Below, piece after piece: positions 9,686-21,451 of a stretch of 64,000 nucleotides of DNA. A program made the translations under genes and the position numbers. The stretch lies in the NCBI GenBank assembly GCA_033032865.1, contig JAWHQI010000201.1, positions 4,465,501 through 4,529,500 of the forward strand, written 5' to 3'. Numbering within the stretch: position 1 is the first letter of the stretch; every line of letters begins with the position of its first letter. Under the pieces are notes generated by a model, which was not told where the DNA came from, did no database searches, and saw only the letters and a list, made by a program, of their open reading frames with translations. The DNA comes from Dactylorhiza incarnata (Eukaryota; Streptophyta; Magnoliopsida; Asparagales; Orchidaceae).

Positions 9686-12600
9686 ATTTGCAGGAAGGCT
9701 AAGGAAATGGAGGACGTGTGGTACTTGGACTCAGGCTGCTCCAAGCACATGACGGGCAACAAAGCAAAATTCCTTAGCCTAGAAAAGAAGAAAGGAGTGA
9801 TCATAACGTTTGGTGATAACAATAAAGGAAGGATCATGGGAGTTGGTACAGTGGGTAACAAATCTTTTCTTATCTCAAATGTTCTTTATGTAAAAGGATT
9901 AAAACATAACTTAATATCTATAAGTCAACTGTGTGATAAAGGATTCGACGTATTATTTGAATCATCCACTAATCTTTGCAAAATAGTTAATCCTAAAACA
10001 AAAGATGTGTTACTAACTGCACCTAGAATTCACAATGTTTACATAGTTTCGTTTCATGATCTTTATAAATCATCTATGAAATGCTTTATAACCAAAAATG
10101 ATGAATTAGAACTATGTCATAGACGTTTACGTCACGCTAGTACAAAGCTCATTGTAAAACTAGCAAAAAGGGAATTGATTAGAGGATTGCCTAAGTTAAA
10201 TGGAAATTTATCTTCACTATGTTCTCCATGCCAAAAAGGAAAATTTACAAAATCATTTTTTAAAAGCAGAAACTAAATTTCTACATCAAAACCATTGCAA
10301 TTAATTCATATTGATCTCTTTGGTCCCGTAAACACCGCAAGTCTTGGTGGTAGAATATACACTTTCGTTCTAATAGATGATTTCTCTAGATATTGCTGGA
10401 CTTTATTTCTCTCTTCCAAATCTGATGCATTTTGCAAATTCTCAAAATTATGTACTCGTATTCAAAATGATCTAGATTTAAAAATAAAATGCATTCGCTC
10501 AGATCATGGAAGTGAATTTGAAAATGAAAATTTTAAATCTTTTTATGAAATGTTAGGTATTAAGCATGAGTTCTCCGCTCCACGCACGCCTCAACAAAAC
10601 AGTGCTGTAGAACGGAAAAATAGGACAATCCAAGAACTAGCACGCACCATGCTATCTGAATATAAATTACCTAAGTCTTTTTGGGCCGAAGCCGTAAGCA
10701 CATCATGATATGTAATGAATAGAGTCATGCTTCGCCCATCACTAAATCTCACACCGTATGAACTATATTATCAAAAGAAACCTAACGTATCATATTTTAA
10801 AGTATTTAGATGTAAATGTTTTATTCTTAATACAAAAGATTCTTTAGGAAAATTTGATGAGAAATGTGATGAAGGAATTTTTCTTGGATATTCTTCAACC
10901 AGTAAAGCCTATAGAATATTTAACAAAGGATCGAGTAAGGTTGAAGAGTCTATTAATGTTAAATTTGATGAGTTTATTCCATGTGCAGAGAAGCTTCCTA
11001 CAGGTACAAATGATGAACCTTTGCCATCTTTGGAGCACGACGAAGAGGAACCGTCCAAAGAAGAGGAGGAGAAGTCCAAGGAAGATGAATATGTACCTCC
11101 AAGCATTTTGAACTTCTCAAAAAATCATCCAAAAGTGCTAGTCATTGGGGAACCTTCTACTGGGGTAAGAACTCGATCCTCTCTTCATAAAATGTTTTCA
11201 AATATTTTCTTTGTTTCCGAAATCGAACCTAAAAATGTTTCCACCGCTTTAAATGACGAATTTTGGTTTTTGGCTATGAATGAAGAGTTAGGTCAATTTG
11301 AAAGAAATAAAGTTTGGAATCTAGTAGATAGACCATCTAATTATCCAATTATCGGTGTAAAATGGATCTTTAAAAATAAATTAGATGGTGAATCTAGAAT
11401 TATAAGAAATAAAGCACGCTTAGTTGCTCAAGGTTATTTTCAAATTGAGGGGGTAGATTTTGAAGAAACTTTTGCACCCGTTGCTCGCTTAGAATCTATA
11501 AGAATATTTTTGGCATTTGCGAGTTTTAAAAGAATAAAATTATTTCAAATGGATGTTAAAAGTGCCTTTTTAAACGGGTTTATAAAAGAAGAAGTTTATG
11601 TAGAACAACCCCCCGGTTTCATAAATGAAAAATTCCCTAATCATGTTTATAAATTAGAAAATGCGCTTTATGGTTTAAAACAAGCTCCCCATGCATGGTA
11701 TGATCGACTTACATCGTTTTTGTTAAAGCATGGTTATGTTATGGGAAGAGCCGACAACACACTCTTCATTAAGCATAATAATAACGATCTAATTATTTTA
11801 CCAATATATATTGATGATATCATTTTTGGAGCCACTAATGAAGAGTTGTGTAATGAAGTAGTCTTAGTAATGAAAAATGAATTTGAAATGAGTCTTGTAG
11901 GAGAACAATCATATTTTCTTGGTTTTCAAATCTCACAACGAACTGATGGTATCTTTATTTGCCAAACAAAATTTGTTCACGATATGCTTAAACGATTTGG
12001 ATTTGAAAATCTTAAACAAGCTTCTACTCCTATGAGTGCTTCTTTAAAACTAGGAAAAGATGAATCTGGAATTTCCATTGATCAAACGTTATATAGAGGA
12101 ATGATAGGATCTCTTCTTTACTTAAGTGCATCTAGAGTAGATATAATATTTGCCGTATCTTTATGTGCTCGCTTTCAAGCCAATCCAAAAGAATCTCATT
12201 TAAAAGCGGTAAAACATATTTTTCGTTATCTATTAGGGTCATCTAAATTAGGTTTATGGTACCCACACAATGATTCATTCACGCTCCACGGCTATTCCGA
12301 TTCGGACTACGCCAGTTGTTCACTAGATCGAAAAAGCACTAGCGTTACTTGTCACTTTCTAGGACCCTCTTTAGTAGCTTGGTCTAGTAGGAAACAATCT
12401 TAAGTTGCACTCTCCACCACGGAGGCCGAATATATCGCACTTGGTAGTTGTTGTGCACAAGCGTTATGGATGAGCCAAACACTAGAGGATTTTGGATTTC
12501 ATCTAAAAAACATTGATCTTAAATGTGACAACAAAAGTGCAATAGACCTCACATATAATCCCGTACACCATTCTAGATCCAACACATCGATGTTCGTCAT

Positions 12601-12753
12601 CATTTCATTAGGGATCACATTAAGAAAGAGCATGTAAGAGTAAGCTTCATTGGCACGGACTCTCAACTCGCTGACATATTTACTAAACCTCTTCCCGATG
12701 CTAGATTTTGATTATTACGACTTGAGTTAGGTGTCCTGGATCTTTCGAGTTAA
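9686..12753 (+). pseudogene. pol: C1 Pol polyprotein (PR-IN-RT-RH), full length but broken
   Basis: The protease motif DSGCSKHMTG is at about 9728. The integrase has an HHCC region (around 10118-10240), LIHIDLFGPV, RSDHGSEF and PQQNSAVERKNR. The RT shows [19 protein letters not shown], the catalytic YIDDI (about 11808) and [12 protein letters not shown], and RNase H has DRKSTS and STTEAEYIAL. Breaks: in-frame stops at 10274-10276 (TAA), 10706-10708 (TGA), 12401-12403 (TAA) and near 12710 (TGA), plus a 1-nt deletion near 12583 in the RNase H region. The catalytic RT motif is intact but the polyprotein cannot be made whole. The terminal LADIFTKPL segment is present. This is the most complete copia pol in the window. 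Confidence 0.92.
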
Positions 12754-12902
12754 ACACATTCACACACGTAATTTTGTAAATTTTAACCATCTAAAACATC
12801 TCCTAAAAATCTGAAATTTCAGGATGAAACTACTATTGGGACACTTAATCAAGATCAATAATCAAAAATTTCTAAATCCTAAAAAATCGTGTACTGTTTC
12901 CC

Positions 12903-12930
12903 GCGCTAGCGCTAACACCGGCGCTAGCGC
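12903..12930 (+). promoter_or_regulatory. LTR-type GCGCTAGC motif cluster after C1 pol
   Basis: GCGCTAGCGC, then CCGGCGCTAGCGC about 150 bp after pol repeats the vocabulary of the C1 LTR (GGCGCTAGC, ATAGCGCCGGCGG, near 15070-15110 and 15373-15400). C2 has an equivalent cluster at 21835-21875. The function is unknown; a regulatory role is inferred by analogy with C4 and C5. Confidence 0.5.
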
Positions 12931-13036
12931 ACTTATTCATTTTTTTGTATTTGTAAAATTTTGAAAAATTCCTAAAAATATATTAATCTATATGTACTAT
13001 TTATTTTTGCACTTTTGATTATATTTCATTTTTGAA

Positions 13037-13290
13037 AAATCAAATTCAAAAATGCAAAAGCCAAATTACAAAAAAAATTGTTTTTGGTTTTGTTTGCTTA
13101 AAGTCTATGTTTATGCAAAAATCAAATACAAAAATACAAAAGCAAAATCACAAAAAATATGTTTTGTTTTTTTTATCCAAAAATCAAATACAAAATACAA
13201 AAGCCAAATTACAAAAAAATTGTTTTGCCTTTTTTTTGTTTAAAAGTCTATTGTTTTTGCAAATATCAAACACAAAAATATAAAACATTA
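13037..13290 (+). repeat. AT-rich tandem repeat in the C1 3' noncoding region
   Basis: Three to four imperfect units of roughly 65-85 bp begin near 13037, 13119, 13182 and 13262. Each begins with AAATCAAA followed by TACAAAAG-type runs, then AAATTGTTTTG. Short open frames across it are translations of this repeat, not genes. Confidence 0.75.
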
Positions 13291-13768
13291 AAACTATCAA
13301 AAAACTGTATGGATTTTCTTATGAAAATCAAGCATGATTCAATCAATTATTTAAACTTCTATAATGTTGCAATTTATCTTTTCAAACTACTTTGAACATT
13401 GTTTCTATCATGCTTTGATATATCTAGTAATATGTGCATCAATTGTCTCATAAAAGTTGTGTAGAACTAAGCTTAGCATGCCTCTAAGTATGAGTAAATG
13501 TTTAATGTTTGATAATGATATTTATTCACTCACTTATTTTGGCATTGTCTATATATGTGTTTAATCTAAGAATGCTTGTGTATGTTTTGTATTAGTACAA
13601 TGAATTAAAATTGCACAAGTATCTTACCTACACTCCTTTATTTGCACTTTTAAAAATTAAGAATAGTGGTTATGTTTTTCATAAATTAAATTGGTTTGCA
13701 AAATAAGTGTATTCAGAGAACTTTGTACAAAACAAAAATCATAAAATAAAGTGACAAAGATAACTCCA

Positions 13769-13829
13769 CCAAGCACTACTTGAACCTCCTGATAAGTCTT
13801 AATAAGCGTTGTGAGGTTGAGCACCTTGG
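13769..13829 (+). ncRNA. C1 hairpin 1 of a twin pair (structured element candidate)
   Basis: Outer arms CCAAG/CTTGG and inner arms AACCTC/GAGGTT enclose the loop CTGATAAGTCTTAATAAGCG. The loop is nearly identical in hairpin 2, while the inner arms differ and still pair. The homologous C2 copy is at 20888-20948 on the minus strand. It lies between pol and the 3' LTR, so it would be in genomic RNA. Confidence 0.5.
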
Positions 13830-13943
13830 AAAGAATAGTAAAGTATCTTGTGTAAATCAAATCTTTCTTTCAAAATAAAAACCACTTACTCTTAAGTACA
13901 CCGGATTACGAGTCTCAACATTAAAAATAAAATATGTGATCCC

Positions 13944-14004
13944 CCAAGCACTACTTTGCACCCTGATAAGTCTTAATGAGCATTGGGTGTGCAAAGCACC
14001 ATGG
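13944..14004 (+). ncRNA. C1 hairpin 2 of a twin pair (structured element candidate)
   Basis: Inner arms CTTTGCACCC and GGGTGTGCAAAG pair with a two-base bulge and enclose CTGATAAGTCTTAATGAGC, nearly the same loop as hairpin 1. The lead CCAAGCACTACTT is shared with hairpin 1. The C2 copy is at 20711-20771 on the minus strand. Confidence 0.5.
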
Positions 14005-14910
14005 TAGTTGTACAATTTTGTTTGTGCATTAAAGTGCGTGAAGTGAAATTATTTGTGTTTTATTGTGCTCTTACTTTACATATTTCTTGTATTTTTGATT
14101 AAAACATTTGTTTACTCTACTCAAAAATACACTTATGTGCACATCATTATCTTCCATAACACTTCTTCTCATGAGTATTGGATCCTAATGCAAATTCTAT
14201 ACTACTCTTTATTTATGAAATGCACTTGATAACCAAACATGCTCTCTACAATGTTTTGTATGTTTTGAATTTGTGAATTAAAATAACATTGTAGTAATCT
14301 CTTTTTGATAACATTATTTCATGCTTGGTTACTTTTGAATTTAAAGATTTTACCTGAACAATGATTTACAAAACATCTTCTTTATAAAATTGAACTCATA
14401 TATCTGTTATGAATCATCATGTCTTACAAAAGATGTTTGATTGTATTTTTTAAGTCTTCCGCAACTTTACATTTACCTTGTATTTGTTTATGCTACAAAC
14501 TATGATTTATGAAAATATTGTGATATTCAAACTCTGATCTATTTCAATGAAAAGTATTCTAAAACTCCTTATCATTTTCTTCTCTATACAAGCTCGATCA
14601 TGCCTTTATCTTATTGTCAACTTTTAGGTGGTGTCTCCTTACCCGCTTTTGCTAATAACAAAAGGGGGAGAACTAACATGATAAATATAATCTGCTATCA
14701 AAACATGCTTAATTAAGATGCTAGCTTACGCATTAGGAGAGCATTAACTTAGGGGGAGCATGTATTTAGGGGGAGCAATTCTAAATGCTAAAATCATTAA
14801 TTATCCTAAGTCATCACTCTCACACACACACAAGTATGTTTCTTCATGCTTATATATATTAATGCTCTGATTTATCATTAATGGTTTTGTTTTTATCAAA
14901 AGGGGGAGTT

Positions 14911-16102
14911 TGTTGGATCATGGTCTTCCGCATTTCCTTGGTTTGAGAATAACAAAACCTATGTGTATTTGATCTTGTGTGTTTAAGTGTGCAGGATAAC
15001 AAAGTTCACATGACTCAAGGATTACATAAGAAGGTTGCCTCCAAAGTTGAGCCATCAAATCCAAAACTCCCACTAACGCTGGCGGTAGTACTAGCACAGG
15101 CGCTAGCTGTCGTTCGACAAACTGTAAGAGGCGCTCGACGAAATGCTCATAACTGCGTTCGACGAAAATTCGCTCGACGAACTCCTAGCTGCGTTCGATG
15201 AAATTCCGATCGACGAAATGTTTGCTTAAGCGCAAATGTCGGGAGTACTTATAGAAGAAGATAGCGCCAGGCGATATCCGATAGCGCAAGAGATAGCGAG
15301 GAGTACAGTAGGCAAGAGAGAAAGTTTCCTCCGATTGAAGATTCTGCCGTGCAGAATATGTCCTAATATGGGATAGCGCCGGCGGTACCACTAGCGCAGG
15401 CGCCAGTGCTGTGGCTATAAAAAGGACCCCTCTTCTCTCATTTCATATAGACATCAGAGAGAGAGATTGAGTGCTAGAATTCCAGAGGCTACCTTGGCCG
15501 AAAGTTGATGTCCTACAAAAGTTCTGCAAACTTCTGAAGGAGAATCTCATCACGCCGGATCCAAACGAAGTCCGCTTCTACAACGCTTATTCTACAGCAG
15601 ATGTTCATCTCCAACTACAGAAGTTCATCAAGAGGGAGTTTTAATTATTTTCATTTCTTATTTCTTGTAAACGGTTAGTGAAATCTCATCGTGTTGGCGA
15701 CAAGGTCTGGGTAGGACTTAGGGCGGAAACTCGCCTCGTGTTGGCGACTAGATCTAGGCTAGGTCTAGGTGGTGATTGAGGCCATATCTGGGAAGGGATG
15801 GCTAGAGCGGCTTGAGGCCGAATCCGGGGAGGATAGGCTAGGGCCACCGGTTCGTGGGGATGCGGGTCGGGATAGAAAACAAAAATGTTTACTATTCATC
15901 ACCACCGATTTCTAGCGTTGTAGAAGTCAACTTTTGTACAACCTTATTTGATATTAATAAAGCATGCCTCTACTTTATTTCAATTGTTTTACTTGACTTC
16001 TTATTGTCTTTATCTTGCATTATTACAAAGTTTTTCAAAATATCACTTAAGTTTTTGAAAACCCGTATTCACCCCCCTCTAAGGGCGCCTACCGATCCAA
16101 CA
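14911..16102 (+). repeat. C1 3' LTR (1,192 bp)
   Basis: The ends are TGTTGGATC and GATCCAACA. U3 holds clusters of TCGACGAA/TTCGTCGA-type sites (about 15105-15225) and GCGCTAG/GGCGGTA motifs. A TATAAAAA box is at 15416-15423. The downstream part repeats GTGTTGGCGAC segments (about 15690-15760). TTCACCCCCCTCTAAG stands near the end. It is homologous to both C2 LTRs. Confidence 0.93.
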
Positions 16103-17926
16103 ATACCCTGACCTCAGATCGAGCTTGGAGAACCAGCGGGCTCCCTATAGCTGGTCAAATAATTCGTCGATCCTTGGTAGTGGATAAGTATTCCGCACCG
16201 TCAATCGGTTCATGTCTCATCGTGGAGGTAGTCTGGGCAACTTTTTCAAGAATACGTCAGAAAAGTCCCGAACTACGGGGATGTCGACCATGGAGGCCTC
16301 TGCCTCTACCATCACAAAGTAGAACAAATACACCTCATCTCCCTAATGATGGGCTTTAACAGCCTGAATAGAGGATAATAAAATACGGGAGATGGGTCTA
16401 ATACCTTCTACTACCACCTCGAAATCATCATGCTTCAGTACGATCTTCTTTGTCGGGAAGTCAATCCTGGCATGGTTCCCGTGTAGCCAGTTCATGCCCA
16501 GGATCAAATCATAATATGGCATCTTTAGGCATGTCGTCAGTGCCTCAAATGTCTTTCCTTCAATCTCCACCACCGTGTTGCACTTGGCGCACATCTCTAT
16601 CTCTGACCCGTCTGGTAGTCGCACCTTCCGGTGGATGCCCTCGAAGTGCTGAACTTGATTCCGGTCGTGTACAAACTCCTCCTAGACAAACGAGTGTGAA
16701 GCACCCATGCAGAACAAAGTGTATGCAGGTTTGCCGTAGACAAACACCATGTTTAATAAAACAAAGGTTTTGCAGGGTACTATGTAATTGTAAAGAAAAC
16801 ATTAAAGTATCTGTGATGACTTCCTCGGGGTTCCTCTCCTGGGCTAAATCCAGAGCATACACTTGCTCCGGCCTTGGACCTCTTCCGTGATGTCTCTGAC
16901 CCCGACCTCGTCCTCTGCCCTGGCCCTGGTGTGCTGGTGCTGAAGGGGATGGTGGAGGGGGATGAGGAGGAGGTGGACGGAATAGCTGAGGGCAATAGGC
17001 CCTGATGTACCCTGGTTGGTGGCATCCGAAGCATATCACGGGGAAGAATCCTCTATCATCGTGTCTCGGTGGCTTTTGAATCTGCACTGGTGGAGGAACT
17101 AGCAGTGTAAGAGGCTGCTGCTGATCCGGCCTGAAGTTAGGACGAGGGTGTCCTCCGCCTCTCCTATGCCTCATAATACTGCCCCACTGTGGTCCCCTGC
17201 TACCCTCTCTAGAGTGTGCCCCATCCACCGGTCTCTTCCCCATGCTCTGCACCATCAGATGATCTGCCTCCAGCTTCTTCATCATCTCTACGATCTTAGC
17301 TAAACTAACATCGGCCACGAAAAATAGTGCCTGCCTCAGTGGGTCTCTAAGTACCCGGTAGAACCTCTTAGCATAACCTCTATCATCCAGTGAGTGCATC
17401 CCCACAAATCTAGCCAGATGGGAGAACTCCCTCTGGTACTCTATCACCAACCGTCTCCCCTGTCTGAGGTTCAAAAACCTCTTCTCCAACTCATCCCTGT
17501 CCGTCATTGCATAAATTGCTCCAGAAACGTTGTACTAAACTTCGCCCAAGTAATCTCTGAGTAATCCCCGTCCGCATAAGTGGAATCCATCATGGACTTC
17601 CACCATCTCTTGGCATGGGCATCCAAAGAAGTAGTCGCCAAAGAGACTGCCGTGCTGACCGGGCAGTTGATGCCTGCGAGCATTTTCGGAAAGTTTTCCA
17701 GCCACTCCTCTATCTTGACCGCAGTATCTGTCCCATGATACATCAGAGGGGACAAGCTCATGAATGCGCTCAACCAGTTAGATCTCGGGTTCGGCTAAGA
17801 GGCCGGAACCTGCTGTGACTTAAAGGCCTCCAGAATAGTTGTCAACATCTGACCAAGCTCTGACTGCTCGAAGGGAGTTGCAGTCGGAGGGATAAGAGCA
17901 TTATCTCATGGGTCGGTACTCCTTGG
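16103..17926 (-). pseudogene. G0: old Ty3/gypsy gag-protease-RT relic
   Basis: Read on the minus strand from 17926 down: a gag domain (SLDAHAKRWWKSMM near 17640, a frame break near 17507, REFSHLARFVG), a zinc-knuckle-like CFGCHQPGYIRAYC near 17020, a Pro/Gly/Arg-rich linker, a protease relic whose active site is CMGASHSFV followed by a stop near 16690, then LGMNWLHGNHARIDF (about 16480-16515). The RT begins with RIDELFDQL and SKLDLRSGY at 16103-16180, where C1 cuts it. Between the protease and this RT block an RT segment of roughly 90 residues is missing. Several stops and frame changes mark it as the oldest element here. C1 and C2 both inserted into it. Confidence 0.82.
17922..17926. repeat. 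C2 target-site duplication, left copy (CTTGG)
   Basis: CTTGG directly precedes the C2 LTR and recurs at 25311-25315 directly after the other LTR. Confidence 0.9.
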
Positions 17927-19149
17927 TGTTGGATCGGTAGGCGCCCTTAGAGGGGGGGGGGGGTGAATAAGGGTTTTAAAAACTAATATTATATTTTGTA
18001 ATACTTGAAATAATAAGAGATCAAAATAGTGATTTTGAATAAAGATCTAAATTGTTTTATAATAAAAGAGATGATAATAAACAATTTAGAGAAATGAAGA
18101 ACACATCATTTTTATTACAAAAGGAGAGACATGATTACTATTAATAAAAATGATTACAAAATTTTGATTTCAATGACGCTAGAAATCAAAGCGAAATATG
18201 AAAGACTCTTTTTGTTTTCTATACCGACTCATATCCCCACGAACCGGTTGGCTTTAGCCGATCCTTCCCCGGATACGGCCTCAAGCACCCCCTAGACCTA
18301 CACCCGAGACCTAGTCGCCAACACGAGGCGAATTTCAGCCCTAAGTTCTACCCAGACCTAGTCGCCAACACGAGGCGAATTCTCTAACGGTTACAAAAGA
18401 TATGAAATAAAATAACAACAACAATATTAAAACTCCCTTTAAGAAACTTTTGAAGTCGGAGATGAACGATCGCTGTAAAATAAGCGAGGTTGAAGCGATC
18501 CCTCTTTGGATGTAGCGTGATGAAGTCCTCCTTCAGAAACTCTCTAAGCGTTTGGTGGGAGATCAACTCTCGGTCAAATAAGGCTTTGGAATTCTGGCAC
18601 AAGACCTCTCTCAGGAATCAGCACCCAACACGAGAAGAGAGGGGTCCATTATATAGCCTCAGCGCTAGTGGTACCGCCGACGCTATCCCATATTAGGACA
18701 TATTCTGCGCGGCAGAATCTTTAATCTGAGGAAACAATTCTCTCTTGCCTACTATGCTCCTCGCTATCACCTGCGCTATCGGATACCTCCAGGCGCTATC
18801 TCCTTCTATAAGTACTCCCGGAATTTGTTCTTAAGCAAGCATTTCATCGATTGGCTTTTCGTCGAACGCAGCTAACATTTCGTCGAGCGAGATTTTGTCG
18901 AACGCAGAAATGAGCATTTCGTCGAGCGCAGCTTACAGTTCGTCGAACGACAACTAACGCCTGCGCTAGGACTACCGCCGGCGCTAGTAGGAGTTTAGGA
19001 TTTGATGGCTCATCTTTGGGGGCAACCTTCTTATGTAATCCTTGAGTCATGTGGACTTTGTTATCCTGCACACTTAAACACACAAGATCAAATACACATA
19101 GGATTTGTTATTCTCAAACCTAGGAGATGCGGAAGACCATGTTCCAACA
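17927..19149 (-). repeat. C2 3' LTR (1,223 bp)
   Basis: On the plus strand it starts TGTTGGATCGG and ends GTTCCAACA. Near the left end a long G run (the C tract of the Sirevirus TTCACCCC...CTCTAAG signature) is expanded. A TATATAA-type box on the minus strand lies near 18650. TTCGTCGA-type sites cluster at 18845-18955. Confidence 0.92.
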
Positions 19150-19539
19150 AACTCCCCCTTTTGATAATAACAAATCCATTAATGATAAATCAGAGCATTA
19201 ATATATAAGCATGAAGAAACATACTTGTGTGTGTGTGTGAGAGTGATGACTTATGATAATTATCGATTTTAGCATTTAGAATTACTCCCCCTAAATACAT
19301 GCTCCCCCTAAGTGAGTGCTCTCCTAATATGTAAGCTATCATCTTAATTAAGCATGTAAGTTTTATATTTTGATAGCAGATTATATTTATCATGTTAGTT
19401 CTCCCCCTTTTGTTATTAGCAAAAGTGGGTAAGGAGACACCACTTAAAAGTTGCTTATAAGATAAAGGCATGATCGAGCTTGTAGAGAGAAGGAAATGAT
19501 AAGGAGCTTTAGAATACTTTTTATAAAAATAGATCAGAG

Positions 19540-20065
19540 TTTTTAGCTTAAAGATGAACAATCTAACATTTGTCAAGTACTTAATATTATCATGTTAGTT
19601 TTTCTTTTTTATATAAGATTTGTAAGCAAAAAAAATATAATAATTTCCAAGTAACTAAACTACCCAGACAATATGTCTACACCCTAGCCCCGTACTAAGT
19701 GACGGATGGGCATGAGGAGCTGCAAACATGCCGTAGGTTGGGGTGTTAGTCCCATATGCAAACACTAGACAAAAACTTAACCTAGCACTCTTCCCCCCCA
19801 GTGCCTCGCAAGGCCCCACTGGAACCCTCCCCGGTTAAGGACAAGACATGACTAGAGATAAGGTTATCTAATGTCTACAACCCTACGCCCCCGCTATGGT
19901 GAGATATGAAGTCATGGATAATAATTATTGGAAGCGTTTAAGCGTTTTAAATCAAATTATAATTTCATAGCCAATGGGTTTTAATATTTGAATTTTTTAA
20001 AGAAAAGTTCACATAGCTAATCAATTAATAAATCAGAGTTTTAGTATTACAATATTTTCATTGAA
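19540..20065. repeat. Extra segment of about 0.5 kb in C2, absent from C1
   Basis: In C1 the block with CTCTGATCTATTTCAATGAA is present once. In C2 (minus strand) CTCTGAT-type copies stand at both edges and once inside this interval, with GC-richer sequence between them (19670-19920), including two TGTCTACA-type repeats. I recognise no transposon family. It could be an insertion accompanied by local duplication. Confidence 0.5.
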
Positions 20066-20710
20066 ATAAATCAGAGTTTTTAGCAAAAAAAATATTCATG
20101 TTAAAAGCAACCAATGTAGAGTTTACCAAACAAGTCTACCACTTGTTGCAAGAAAGGAATTTGAAGATTCAAGTGATGATGCACACAAAATAAAAGACTT
20201 TAAATAAGCATGAAAGTGCAAGGTAAAATAATTATATGGTTATGATGCGGAAGACTTATAGAAATACAAGAAACATCTTATTGTAATCAATGATGATCCA
20301 TAAAAAGATATATGAGTTAAATTTCAAAAGAAGATGTTTTTGTAAATCATTTTTCAATTAAAATCTTTAAGTTTGACAATAAAGTAACCAAGCATGAAAT
20401 AATGTTATCAAAAAGAGTTTACTACAATGTTATTTTAATTCACAATTTCAAAACATACCAAACATTGTAGAAAGCATGCTAGATTATCTAGTGCATTTCA
20501 TAAATAAAGAGTAGTATAGAATTTGCATTAGGATCCAATACTTATGAGAAGAAGTGTTATGGAAGATAATGATATGCACATAACTGTATTTTTGAATAGA
20601 GTAAACAAATGTTTTAATCAAAAATACAAGAGATATGTAAAGTAAAGAGCACAATAAAACACAAATAATTTTACTTCCACGCACTTAAATGCACAAAAAA
20701 TGAACAACTA

Positions 20711-20771
20711 CCAAGGTGCTTTGCACACACAATGCTCATTAAGACTTATCAGGGTGCAAAGTAGTGCTTGG
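20711..20771 (-). ncRNA. C2 hairpin 2 (homologue of C1 13944-14004)
   Basis: On the minus strand CCAAG...CTTGG outer arms and TTTGCAC/GTGCAAA inner arms enclose CTGATAAGTCTTAATGAGC. Both stems and the loop are kept relative to C1. Confidence 0.5.
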
Positions 20772-20887
20772 GGGATCACATAATTTTATTCTTCAATATT
20801 GATTTTTTTATTGTGATCCGGTGTACTTAAGAATAAGTGGTTTTTGAAAGAAAGTTATGGTTTGCACAAGATACTTTACTATTCTTT

Positions 20888-20948
20888 CTAAGGTGCTCAA
20901 CCTCACAACGCTTATTAAGACTTATCAGGAGGTTCATGTAGTGCTTGG
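20888..20948 (-). ncRNA. C2 hairpin 1 (homologue of C1 13769-13829)
   Basis: On the minus strand AACCTC/GAGGTT arms enclose CTGATAAGTCTTAATAAGCG. The outer CCAAG/CTTAG pairing has one mismatch relative to C1. Confidence 0.5.
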
Positions 20949-21451
20949 TGGAGTTATCTTTGTCACTTTATTTTATGATTTTTGTTTTGTACAAAGTTCT
21001 CCGAATACACTTGTTTTGCAAACCAATATAATTTATAAAAAACATAACCACTTTTCTTAACTTTTAAAGTGCAAACAAAGGTTCTGTAGGCAAGATACTT
21101 GTGCAATTTTAATTCATTGTATTATTACAAAACATACACAAGCATTGTTAGATTAAACACACATGTAGACAATGCCAAAATAAGTGAGTGAATAAAGATC
21201 ATTATCAAACATAAAACATTTACTCATACTTAGAGGCATGCTAAGCGAAGTTCTACACAAACTTTACAATATAATTGATGCACATATTAATAGATATATC
21301 AAAGCATGATGAAAACAATGTTCAAAGTAGTTTGAAAAGATAAATTGCAACATTATAGAAGTTCTAAATGATGGGTTAAATCATGCTTGATTTTCAATGA
21401 AGTTTATACAGTTTTTTTTTGATATTTTTGAAGAATAATTTTGATTTAAAG

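Larger units (their letters stand above)
12754..14910 (+). other. C1 noncoding region between pol and 3' LTR
   Basis: I see no credible coding frame in this AT-rich stretch of about 2.2 kb. It holds a GCGCTAGCGC motif cluster at 12903-12930, AT-rich tandem repeats at 13037-13290, two hairpins at 13769-14004 and four AGGGGGAG tracts at 14663, 14751, 14768 and 14901. The last of these directly precedes the LTR and is the true polypurine tract. C2 has a homologous region on the other strand. Confidence 0.85.
8919..16102 (+). mobile_element. Element C1: Sirevirus/SIRE-like Ty1/copia retrotransposon, 5' part displaced by A
   Basis: The interior gives, in order, the gag C-terminus with a zinc knuckle, protease, integrase, RT and RNase H, which is the Ty1/copia order. 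A noncoding segment of about 2.1 kb and a 1,192-bp LTR follow. The LTR starts TGTTGGATC, ends GATCCAACA and holds the TTCACCCCCCTCTAAG signature near its end. Four AGGGGGAG tracts precede the LTR, as known for Sireviruses. The gag start and 5' LTR lie left of the window because A inserted in gag. C1 is inserted in the RT region of the minus-strand relic G0. Confidence 0.92.

Noticed and set aside
16690..16800. Possible gag/protease intron in G0 like that of A and B
   Set aside because: No clean GT and AG pair in the right phase could be found; the relic is too decayed to judge.
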